From positions 270,909-334,908 of the forward strand of contig KZ627156.1 in the NCBI GenBank assembly GCA_002917775.1: DNA of 64,000 nt. Reading direction: 5' to 3'. Below, piece by piece: positions 43,483-53,063 of this stretch (the stretch's first letter is position 1; the number at the start of each line of letters is the position of its first letter). This DNA is from Glaciozyma antarctica PI12 (Eukaryota > Basidiomycota > Microbotryomycetes > Kriegeriales > Camptobasidiaceae). The notes under the pieces were generated by a model. That model ran no database searches and had not been told where the DNA came from. It was given only the letters and a program-made list of their open reading frames with translations. The position numbers were made by a program, and so were the translations under genes.

Positions 43483-44843
43483 ATGTCGCGACCTCAGCGC
43501 AGCTTAAAGCGGCCAAACCAGCTGAACGAAGCTTTGGCGACGAGGGATGCTCGAGTCGAGGTGGAGCCACGACCGGGAGGGAGCTTGCAGCTTGCTCGTC
43601 ATGGGAGAACAGTTGACTTTCGACGGCGCAGGACGAACTCGCCAAAGGCCTTTGTGACTTATTTACTGAGGTGAGTGGGCACCACCCCTGTGCGCGAGAT
43701 CCGGAGGGAGAGGAGCTGACGCGCTCCCTGCGTGTCGCCCAGTCGAGCCCTGGCGCAGGAGCAATTCCACCTAAAGGAGAAGCGGCGCCGTACGATTGGA
43801 GCTGGGAAGACTTGTATCCGGCGGTAAGTGCACGCTGAGCAGAGGAAGGACTGGGAGCTGAGATCTCTCTCCCGAGCAGGAGCAACCTCCCCCACCACCA
43901 AGCCTAACCCCGCGCGCTCTTCACCTCTCGAAGCACCTCCCGAAGGCGAAGGCCCCTCCCGTCTGCCGCCTCTTCAATCCCTACATTTCACCTCCGCACC
44001 AAAACGATCTCTATCCCTCTCCCGCTCTCATCCCCGTCTCTCCCGCTCTCCCGCCGCCAACTCCCGCCTACAAACCTGCACCTACGCGCTCGCGCCGCAA
44101 AAACCCCTCCTCATCCCTCTCCCAGCTTCTCCAGCCAGCGCCACGAACCTCCTCCTCTCCTTCCATCCACCTCTTTCAAAATCACGAACCCACCTGCGGC
44201 CAACCCCCCCAAGAAAGCGTCCTTCGTCTCGCCGCCTCTCGTCCAGAGACGTTCGCAACCCGATGCACCGGCTCCCACGACCCTCGCTCCTCCCAAGCCT
44301 CTCACGAAGAAGCAGAAGAAGGCGCTCGCGAAGGCTACCCGGGAGAAGGGGCCTGCGCTGTTGACGAAGGAGCAGCTGGAGGCGTTCGAGCAGACTAGTC
44401 CACCGGCTCTCCAGGAGACTGCGACATGTCTGTCGGGGATCAACTGCATGGAGATCTCTTGCGCGCGTTGGCACCCTAGTCCGGCGTGGCTGCGAGGTGG
44501 AGTGGCGGGAGCGAAGGCGTCGATGTCGGAGGAGCGGGGAGCGGCGGGACGAGGCGAGGACATCGAGCGCATCGCTGAGCTCGTTGTGAAGCGATTGGCG
44601 AGCTCGAAGGCGGAGAGGGATCGCACGTCGTCGAAGCGAGAGCGAGGTAGCGAGCAGGACGACGCTCCGCCGCAGCACCGTCGTCGCGTCGACGATTCCT
44701 CTTCTTCGACGAGCACGGTCGAGATCTTTCAGCAATCTAGCGATTTGACGCTCAGCGAGTGCCAGGTGAGGCTTGCGCGTGCGGAGGAGGAGATTGCGAG
44801 GCTGAAGGCGGCGATGTCGGTGCTGGGAGGGAAGCTCGCTTGA
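43483..44843 (+). CDS. Protein with a Nab2-type CCCH zinc finger and C-terminal coiled coil
   Basis: Exons 43483-43560, 43632-43670, 43743-43823 and 43880-44843. The start MSRPQRSLKRPNQLNEALAT joins in phase to DELAKGLCDLFTE, then to GEAAPYDWSWEDLYPA, then to a Pro-rich region. Near the C-terminus CLSGINCMEISCARWHP fits C-x5-C-x4-C-x3-H-P, the spacing used by poly(A)-binding Nab2/ZC3H14 fingers. A basic stretch (LTKKQKKALAKATREKG) precedes it and a coiled coil (QVRLARAEEEIARLKAAM) ends the protein. One frame change is needed in the Pro-rich part around 44080-44190. An RNA-binding role is inferred from one finger only; orthology to Nab2 is not claimed. Confidence 0.6.
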
Positions 44844-46108
44844 GGGGAAGTCGCTGCAGTAGTCAAAGCTTGTGCTTGCCATTCGATTTGCTTGATCCGT
44901 GTTCCGTCGACAGCTCGCCCGTCGTTAAGTTCCCTCTCTACACGCTCGAAAACCTCTACGCCAACACCCTACTCCCCCATCTCCTCATCCTCCTCATCCA
45001 CCCCACCTCCATCTCCTCCCTCACCACAATTCCCGGTTCCTCCCTCTCACTCTCTGCCTGCCTCCGATCCGAATCAAGGTCCATCTCAGCGAGTTTGACG
45101 ACGACGTCCGGTGGTAGAACTTCCAGCTGAGGTAGAGGATGATGGAGAGTGGTAGGACGAGTTAGGCGACCTGTGGGGGTTGTTAGCGAGGGTGGGATGG
45201 GGGAGGGGAGGGCGCACGATGAAATCGGCGTGCGTGCGAGCGGGGAAAGGCGTGCTCTGGAGAGTCCGGATGCGTCGACGTTAATCCAGAGCACGTAGGA
45301 AGGTGTAAATTAGGTGCTCACCAGTGTCTACGCGTGTTTGGGAGCTCCAAGCAGGCTGAGCGAGGGCCAGGAGAAGGAGCAGGGAGGACGCGACGCGAGC
45401 TAGTGTTTGGGCGGCTCGGAGGGAGCAAGCAGAACCAGCCCTGGATGTAACAAGCAGTCCCTGCTGCCTAGAAGACGTCTGGGCGTGGAGGACGTGGATC
45501 TGTTGCCACCCGCAACGAGTGGAGGAACTCAAGGGGCGCGAAGGGAGCGCAACTGCTCCTCCTCCCACCACACCTCTCCTAGCCTCGACGATGCTGCTAC
45601 GCCCTCGATACCTTCACCTACAGCTCTCAAGCTCCACCGCCACACCTGCGCGTGCTCAGGACAGTCCAGTGAGCTCCGATGGCCAGCTCAACTCGCCACG
45701 ATAGGACGCTCTCGCAGCTCTTGCAGCTCCACAACTCCAGCTCCAGCTTCTCAATCCCGCGGCCCTACCTCTTCACCTCCGCCCTGCGCCACTCTGCTCC
45801 CCCCTCACGCCCTCCATCCCTTCCTCCCGCCACCACCCTCAAGATCGCGGGGTCGAGTTTCGCTCGTCGATCGAGAGGTTTGGCCCAGGCAGTTTCGGAC
45901 TTGACTGGACTTGGCCAACTTTTTTTGAGTCGTCCTCGTCGCCCTCTCGTGTCGTCGAACTCGCAGACTTCTTCACAGGTGAGCTCAGTTCAGACCCAGA
46001 GCAGAGCAGAGTATAGGCTGACCCGTCCCTCTTCTCCGGCCGCAGAACTCCTCCCCCTCCTCGCCGAACTCTCCCCTTCCCCGACTTTCTCCCCCTCCTC
46101 GAACAGTC
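44844..46108. other. Intergenic region with the spliced leader of the CCCH gene
   Basis: About 1.26 kb. From about 45.6 kb the plus strand looks like an untranslated leader: a GTGAGC donor near 45978 and a CCGCAG acceptor near 46046 define an intron before the ATG at 46109. A minus-strand hydrophobic stretch at 45330-45390 ([16 protein letters not shown]) looks like a signal peptide but has no ATG or convincing downstream exons, so no gene is called. Confidence 0.5.
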
Positions 46109-48892
46109 ATGGTCGCCGCTCCCGAGAGCATCGCGCAAGTCGCCGCCGTCCCCACCCCTTCCATCGCCGACGTCAAGCTCGCGAACGGCTTCAAGGCGGC
46201 CCAGGAGACGGAGTTGATGAACGGAAACGGAGCCGGAGTGTATGCGAGCCACGGAGGAGAGACCGGTGAGTTGCGCTTCTGGGGCTCCAGGGAAGGACAG
46301 GAAGGGTCTTTGGGAGCTTATGCAGGCGCAACGCGGGGGTCTTGCTGGGGAAGGACGACAAGGGCGAACCTCTGCCGATTTTTTTTCAGCGAGGGCAGCA
46401 GCGCTTCGGAGGGACCCGCACAGAGGAAGGAGAGGGTACACGACGCTGGAATATCGTTGTACGGAGATCTGGAAGACTTGGGAAAGGTTGGAGCAGCCCG
46501 AAAGGGTTGAGGAGTCTTGAGGGAGGTGTAATCGCCGGCGTCCGCTTGCTGTCCCTCCATCGTGGGGGCAGCAGCGGAAAAGGCGCTCGCTACCCGTGGA
46601 GAGCAGGTCGTGGGTGCTTGCAAGGTAGCGCGGGGCTGGACTCCTCTTATCCAAGCTAGCTCCTCGCTCAAGGACCAACTTTACATCTCTTCTCTATGGC
46701 GCTATAGGACACAGCTGACGCCTCTCCTCCTCCTCGCAGTTAACGGCTTTGTTGCCGTTGACTCTCACTCGCAGCACGCGCAGATCCTCGCCGACAAGGC
46801 CTCGTCTGCTCGCACGCACGACAACAACTTCGACCCCACCCCCTCGGCGTCGTCCAACATCCCTCCTCCCGACATCGCGCGCCACATCCCCTGCCGCAAC
46901 TTCCCCGCCGGCACCTGCAAGTACGGCGACAAGTGCGCGTTCTCGCACGGCCTTCCTGGCATCGCTGGATCGCCCGGAGTCGCCGCCGAAGTCATCCCCG
47001 CCCCTCAGCAGCAGCTCCACCCTCAGCACCACCACCACCAGCTCGCGCCGCAGCACGAGGAGTACATGCACGTACAGAACGGGATGCCTATGTACTACCC
47101 CGAGCAGGGAATGGACTTCGGAGCGTACCAGCAGCAGTTCGCCCCCCAGCAGGGCTACTACCCCTTCCCTCCTCCCTTCCAGCACTACCCTCAGCACTAC
47201 CAGCAGGGACCTCCTCCCCAGCAGTACTTCCAGCACGCCCCTCCCCAGCAGCTCGCTCCCCAGATGCACCCCGAGGCGCCCGTCCCTTCGCCCTCTCCGT
47301 CGAACATCGCCGTCCCCGAGCAGCAGCAGGACGCCACCTCCCCTTCCCTTCAGCGCGCCCTCACCCCCGTCGCCGCTTTCCCCTTTCCTCCCCTCCAGCA
47401 ACTCGCTCCCCAATCCTACGCTCCTTACGTCCCCCAAGCCTTCGCCCCCGAGTTCGCCTACCAGCACGTCGTCCCCGCGCCGACTTCGCCTGCCGCCTTT
47501 GGACCCGACGGTCTCCCCCTCCGCCAGGACCGCGCCCAGTCCCTCCACACCTTCTTCCAGACCGGCACTCCCCCTCCCCAGTCCCTCCCCCAGCTCCCCA
47601 ACCCCAACGCACCCAACTCATTCCCCAAGGGCGCCGTCCCCCCTCCCACCCGCGCCCCTCTCGCCGCCCGCCCCACCGGCCCTCGCACCGTCCCCGTCGC
47701 CTCCACCATCCCTACTCTCCCCTTCAAAGCCGGCCCTCGCGGACGATTCAACGGCATCGATGGACTCCCTCACCGCGGCCAGGCTCCTCGCCCTCCGTGC
47801 TCGTTCTTCGAGGGCAACAGGTGCAGGAACCGTGACGAGTGCGCGTTCCTCCACCTCCTTCCCGATGGCTCGGACGCGCGCTTCCTTCGCCAGGGACTCG
47901 TCGGCGTCGATGGACGCACGGACAACCCTGAGGAGAAGGGCGGCATTCCTCCGGCGTGGATCGCCAACCCCAAGCCGTTCGGCAACAACCGCTTCATGGG
48001 CGCCAACGGACTCCCTCGCGCGTCGATGAACGGCGGTTACTCTGTGCGCGAGCCCAAGCCTCGCCAGCAGTTTGCGCAGAACGGTCCCAACGGAGTTCCC
48101 GAGGGACCTCGCGCTGAGATGGAGCAGCTCCGCCAGCAATCTCTCGACGCGACGCTCACGAACGCCAACGCCGTCGCGCAAAAAGCCGCTGCCGCCGCCC
48201 TCGCCCATTCTTCCCTCCCTTTCGTTGCAGGCAGCTCTGCCCCCTCCCTCGTCGCCGCTATCAACGGCCTCACGCGCCGTATCCCCGCCGTCCCTTCCTC
48301 GACTCCCAACGCCGCTGCGCCCCAACAGGCGTTCCAGCACGTCCAGCGCGTCCCCTCCGGAGCCGACTTTCCCGCCCTCTCCACCCCCGTCTCCCCCTCT
48401 CTCGACACGAGCAACACCCTCTCGACCCCCGCCTCTCCGATCGTCGAGGCTACCCCCGACCTAGGCGCTAGCACCGTCGTCGTCGAGCGCGCCTCCCTCC
48501 CCGCCCCCGTCGCTGTCGTCGAGGTCGCTGCGTCCGAGCACTCGGACTCGGACTTTGTCATGGTTTCGCACGACGAAGCTTCCCCCATCGTCGTCGTCGA
48601 GGACGTCCCCGCCCCCGCTGTCGTCGAGGTTGAGCCCGTCGTCGCTCCCGTCGTCGTCGCGGCTCCCGCACCGAGGATCATGGGTTCCTTCGCTTCTGCC
48701 GCTGCGCGCGGAGCGGCGGTCCCTGCGCCTGTCGTCGAGAAGGTTCGCAAGGCGGTTGTCGTTGCGCCTGTCGTGGTGGTTAAAGAGGAGGTTGTTGCGA
48801 AGGAGGGAGGAGCGGCGATGAAGAAGAAGGAGAGGAAGCCGAAGGAGAAGAGAGAGGCTAAGGCTGCTGTGCCTGCTGTGGTGAAGGCGTAG
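46109..48892 (+). CDS. CCCH zinc-finger RNA-binding protein (two fingers)
   Basis: Two coding exons, 46109-46265 and 46740-48892, sum to 769 residues; the 474-bp intron is unusually long for this genome. Finger 1 is CRNFPAGTCKYGDKCAFSH and finger 2 CSFFEGNRCRNRDECAFLH, both C-x7-C-x5-C-x3-H, which bind single-stranded RNA in related proteins. Between them lies a region rich in Pro, Gln, His and Tyr of prion-like, condensate-prone type; after finger 2 come an Asn/Gln-rich part and a Val/Ala/Pro-rich tail ending in a basic Lys/Glu segment. A cytoplasmic role in mRNA stability or translation is likely by family. Start chosen because the short exon MVAAPESIAQVAAV splices in phase. Confidence 0.9.
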
Positions 48893-49551
48893 AGTGCGTT
48901 GGCGCGGAGGAGGCGGTGGTTGCGTTTTCGGTGTACGTTTGGATCTCTTTCTCCCTTTTTCGACTCGGCACTTCACCTTTCGACTCCCCCCACTTGTTCG
49001 TTGGATCTTATTCATCTCTTGATTACCCCCCTTTTACTCCATATGTATTACCGCCTTCCTATCCACACTTTGCTTCTCCTTACTCCCCCTCCCACCTAAA
49101 AGTCGCACTTGGCGACAATCTCCCCTTCTCGCACCGCCCTATGCCCCCTCCTCCCTTTTTAGCTCGTCGTACACTCATGCCATACATTGTCTTGGGTTCA
49201 CGGTACTTTGGCGTTGTGGCAGCGAGAGGGAGAGAGAGAGAGAGCGAGGTCGAGCGAGCCTGAGCGCTTGCGAAGCGGTGGACGCTGAGTTCTGGGTCTG
49301 CAGGCGAGGACGGGGATGAATGAGGAGCAGAGGAGTAAGCCGAGCTAGGGAAAGGAGCGATAGCGACGAGGAGCAGACGAGCGGCAGCGCAGTAAAAGCT
49401 GGAGACGCTGCAGGGTACCGAGGGCTGCGAAGCCTTGTTGATCTCGACGCAGATGGAACCAGGGCAGCTTTTCGAGTATACTTTCGCGCTATGGATGGCT
49501 TTAATTCCACCTTGCGAAGTCGACGGCGATTCTTCCTTCGAAATACTGAAG
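48893..49551. other. 3' flanks of the CCCH gene and F-box locus 11
   Basis: Pyrimidine-rich on the plus strand from 48940 to 49180, with a (GA)n-like stretch near 49230. No gene is visible. Confidence 0.45.
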
Positions 49552-50627
49552 TCAATCTGCGCGCAAACGTCAGTCGTCGCCGCAAGAACTCTGGACACCC
49601 AAACGTACCATCATGGCTCCGCATCTCGAGCACGATTCCCCTCCCCTCACATTCAGTTCCTGCCAGTTCCCGCCAGCTCTCCTCCCTCACTGCCTCCTTC
49701 GGCCTGCTCATCTCCTTCACCAAGCAAACAAGCTTCTCCAGCTTCTCCAGCGCCCTCGTTCCCGACCTCAGCGCCTCCAAATGTGACGCCACGTTCCGCT
49801 CGAGAAAGAAAGTCGTCGACTTTAAGACTTTAAGCGCGTCGGGATGAACGCGAGGATGGGGACTTGGTGCGTTTCGAGGTGTTGTAGAGAGGCGAGGAGG
49901 GAGAAGAATGGGTCTAGCTCGGGGAGAGGGGCGGTTTCGAGGGAGGAAAGGCGGAGAGTGATCAGGTGGGGTGCGAGGGGAAGGAGCGATTCGTTGAGGT
50001 GAGCGAGGTCGGCGGGAGATTGTCGCCAGAGACCGGTGGTTTTGAGCTCCAGTGAGGTGAGGGTGGGTTGGAGGAAGTGGGATGGGGAGAGGGAGAGTTT
50101 GCTGAATTGAGTTCCGTCGAGGGTGAGGGAGGAAAGGTGGAACGAGAAGGGAGGAATGGGAGAGGGAGTGGAGAGGAAGATGCTACCGTTGATGTCGAGG
50201 TGCTGGAGGTCTACGGACAGCCTGTCAGCTAGCCCTATTATGCACCCTCCGAGGAGAACTCACCTGAGAGCTCAAGAACGCACAGTGCGCTCATGTCGAA
50301 CCCTCGCAACCGGCATAGAACCAGCTCCCTCAGCCCTCGACACGCCCGTACAGCTTCCCCCGCGGCAGGCACATCCACCGCCGCCAGCTTGAGCTTCTTC
50401 GTATTCAATCCCGTCGTCAGCGTCCCGCCGTGGAAGGCCCCCACGCCCTGCCAGAGGTAGACGTCCTCCCAGAGCATGCGCTGCGCCAGCCGCCTCCAGC
50501 TTCGACAGACCAGTGCGGCGCTGGTGAGAGAGCTGCGGCCGAGAGAAGTGTCGAGGAAGCGCTCTGAACCGGCCAGGTAGAGTATCTGCTCCAGGAGTTC
50601 GACGGGGAGGGAGGCGATGGTCGGCAT
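49552..50627 (-). CDS. F-box protein, locus 11 (subfamily B), one frame break
   Basis: Exon 1, 50627-50264, starts MPTIASLPVELLEQILYLAG, then SAALVCRSWRRLAQRMLWED: a clear F-box. Exon 2, 50210-49609, has LRR segments (SSLTLDGTQFSKLSLSP, PTLTSLELKTTGLW, HLITLRLSSLET). A final five-base exon (49556-49552) completes the stop after a GTACGT...GCGCAG intron. One frame change is required near 49845, between HQVPILAFI and DALKVLKSTTFFLERN. Its closest relative is locus 2. Apart from the one indel the gene looks healthy. Confidence 0.72.
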
Positions 50628-51199
50628 CGAGGAGGTCGGCGGAGATGGAGGCGCCGGCAGCTCTGCGCAGGTGATGAGCTCTCTTGCCCAGCTATCAGAG
50701 GCGGCGCAGCTTACTTTGGGCTTCGCCTTGACGTGAGCAGGGAGGTCGAGAGAGGAGAGGGAGAGCTGACCGCAAACGCTTCGTTCCTGAGCCTTTCGTC
50801 CGCCGGGCTGAGGTCTTCAGGAGTTGTTCCTCTCTTCCTCGGTCCTCAGATCTGTCGTGGCGTCTTCCCGCAGGATGGAATTAGAGAAAACTAGCGTTGG
50901 AACCAGAGCAGATGATCCCCGGGCAAGCAGGGCGGATCTCTCGCGTCTTCGATTGCCCCTCGTCCTGCTCAAGATGTCGCGCAGATTGGCGCAGATGGCA
51001 AGTCGGCAGACGACGAGAAGGTGCGAGGAAGGAGCAGTGAGAAGCAGAGTTGAGGATGCCGGTGGAACTAAGCCTGAAGGGCTTTCCCGCACATTGCTCC
51101 TCGAAAACGAAGCTTTCCGTCTCGTCCAGCGCTACCTGCGGACACGGCGTCAGTCAGTCGTCGTCAAAATGGGGAAGAGAAGGAGGACTAACCAACTCC
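50628..51199. other. Upstream region of locus 11
   Basis: About 570 bp holding the promoter and probably a spliced leader of locus 11 (minus-strand CTGAC branch sites near 50770). A plus-strand ORF here has no recognisable content. Confidence 0.45.
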
Positions 51200-52414
51200 T
51201 CAACTCAACAGGTTTCGCAGCTTCCGTCTCCCCTCATCCTCGCCGACCAACTTCTCGCGAACGAGAAACTTCGCCCCAGAGGGCCAGCGTCGCTCCCGAA
51301 CGAACGCTTGGAATTCAGCGTCCCCGCAGTCAACGTTGAAGTCGAATGTGGTATTGAGTGCGAGGGGGAGGACGTCGAGGAATTGTGGAGGAAGTGTAAT
51401 CCCGCGAGTTTCGTAGTCCGGCACGCCCAGTTCCTCGGAACCTGAATCGAAGATGATGAGCTCGAGTCGAGGTAGATGAGGATGGTGAGGGAGGATGGTG
51501 GTTACTGAGTCGAGGAAGTTGACGAGAGTCGTATGATGGAAGGCGAGAGTGAGACCGATGAGGTTGAAACCGTCCTCCGCAAGCGCTCGTACCAGTCCTG
51601 GCTGTGTCGATATGGATATCAAAACCGCCCGCAGAGTGGTTTTTGATACGCTTCGCAGCATGTCCTCCAGGCCCCTCTGCACCTCCTCCTCCCCGAACGG
51701 AGTCTCGACCAGAGTGATAAACTCGATCGAGAGACGCTCTTTGAGCTGGTGGCTCTGGTCCACTGCAGGGGAGGGGAGAGGATACACGACCAGCGTTCGG
51801 AGGCTCTTGAATGCGAGTAAAGCGTGTAGGAAGTTGTTGAGGGAGTACTCGAGAGGATATGCCACTCGCGACATCGACGTGGCATTCCATCCGAACTGGT
51901 GTAGCGTCCTCGCGGACGCTTTCAAGCCCTCCAGAATCGGCTCGAGCCTAGAGGGTCCCAAGTTGCTCGCGTCGAAAGTTCGCAAGGAGCTGCAGCCGTC
52001 CAGGAGGAGTCGGAGCGACCCGATCTCAACCTCCGGGATGTCGACCAAGGGGAAAAGTTGCGCGTGCTCGAGGTTAAAATCACGAATGTAAACTTTGAGA
52101 CGCTCTGATCCCGGCCGCAGCAGAGGCGAGTCGTCGAGTTGGGGCCATCGTCCTGAGGCGTCCGCGCGAAGAGTGAGAGCTCTATACGCGACGGCCTGAC
52201 CGAAGGCGCGCCAGCTCCGACAGACGAGAGCGATAGCGGAGCCGTCGGAGGATTCGAAGTGATGGGGACGGAGGATAAGGCCGACGGCTTCGTGAGGTGC
52301 GCGGGAGAAGGGGGGAGAGGGGGAGGGGGAAAGGCGAGTCGAGGTTCTGCGGGCGAGGTTCGTAAGACGAAGACCGGCTGGTGGAGAGAAACAGTTACAC
52401 ACGGAGGAGGACAT
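51200..52414 (-). CDS. F-box-like/LRR protein, locus 12 (subfamily D), intact single exon
   Basis: A clean 404-codon frame from the ATG at 52414 (MSSSVCNCFSPPAG). RAPHEAVGLILRPHHFES and AIALVCRSWRAFGQAVAYRA form the F-box-like region. LRR-like segments follow (SSLRTFDASNLGPSRL, SLRTLVVYPLPSP, NLIGLTLAFHH, LPRLELIIFDSGS), ending RRKLRNLLS. This is the best-preserved member and the natural reference for the family in this window. Its C-terminal block (GITLPPQFLDVLPL, then RRWPSGAKFLVREK) matches locus 14 closely (GITLPTQFIDVLPP, then RKWPKGARFFVIVK). Confidence 0.83.
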   Translation of the reverse strand: MSSSVCNCFSPPAGLRLTNLARRTSTRLSPSPSPPFSRAPHEAVGLILRPHHFESSDGSAIALVCRSWRAFGQAVAYRALTLRADASGRWPQLDDSPLLRPGSERLKVYIRDFNLEHAQLFPLVDIPEVEIGSLRLLLDGCSSLRTFDASNLGPSRLEPILEGLKASARTLHQFGWNATSMSRVAYPLEYSLNNFLHALLAFKSLRTLVVYPLPSPAVDQSHQLKERLSIEFITLVETPFGEEEVQRGLEDMLRSVSKTTLRAVLISISTQPGLVRALAEDGFNLIGLTLAFHHTTLVNFLDSVTTILPHHPHLPRLELIIFDSGSEELGVPDYETRGITLPPQFLDVLPLALNTTFDFNVDCGDAEFQAFVRERRWPSGAKFLVREKLVGEDEGRRKLRNLLS

Positions 52415-53063
52415 AGGTTCGGCTGCACAAGAGGTGTCAGTGAGCCCGTTCTGGCAGCGGAAGAGGAGGGATCCGGAGAGGACGCACCTGGGACATGGGA
52501 CTAGAAGAACGCCGCTATGCAAGGAGCAAGAGCTCAGCCAAGGCCTGTGTAGGAAGCTGCAGACTCCCAATCAGCTCGCGCTCCCCCAGGCTCCATCGCT
52601 GCTCTCCAGCCCAAGCCGCACGCACCTTCCACCTCGCGCACTCGCAACAGTTACTGAATGGAGTTGACGAGCTAGCTTCTACACAGAGAAGAGGTCCTGT
52701 TGTTAGCTTCGTAGCCCCGCCAGCCGCCCCTGCGTAGAAGCTCACCAGACGAGGACAACGAGCCGAGGGGATGCAACGAGCTGTCGTGGGGACGAGAGGG
52801 TGTTCGAGGAGCTGTTTGCGCAGGCGGTCAGCTCTTCCACGCCGTTAAGTCTGTGTGAGCGTACCAAGCAAGGAGCGCGTTCAGGATCTGCCAGCGAAGG
52901 CGGTAGGAGGCGAAGAGAGACGCCCCTAGCGAATCCGGGCCAAGTCTCGTTTCGCAGCCAGCGAGGGCGTCTCCCAGCTTTGGTCGCTCACACTCTCGAA
53001 GGGAACGAGAGAGAGTGTGCAGGATATGCGAGCGGGGATATTACAGTGTAGCAACCGAAATCG
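52415..53063. other. Upstream region of locus 12
   Basis: 650 bp with the promoter and possible 5' exons of locus 12 and the 3' flank of the Nvj2-like gene. An inverted pair of ACACTCTC / GAGAGTGT lies at 52988-53018, too short to name. Confidence 0.45.

Noticed and set aside
45281-45571. Possible small secreted protein on the minus strand (signal-like [16 protein letters not shown])
   Set aside because: No ATG in frame before the hydrophobic stretch, and no downstream exon keeps an open frame.
46694-47548. Antisense 284-codon ORF under the CCCH gene
   Set aside because: Gly/Arg/Val-rich complement of the Pro/Gln-rich region; no domain of its own.
50824-51339. 171-codon plus-strand ORF between loci 11 and 12
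   Set aside because: Partly overlaps the antisense of locus 12 and has no recognisable content.
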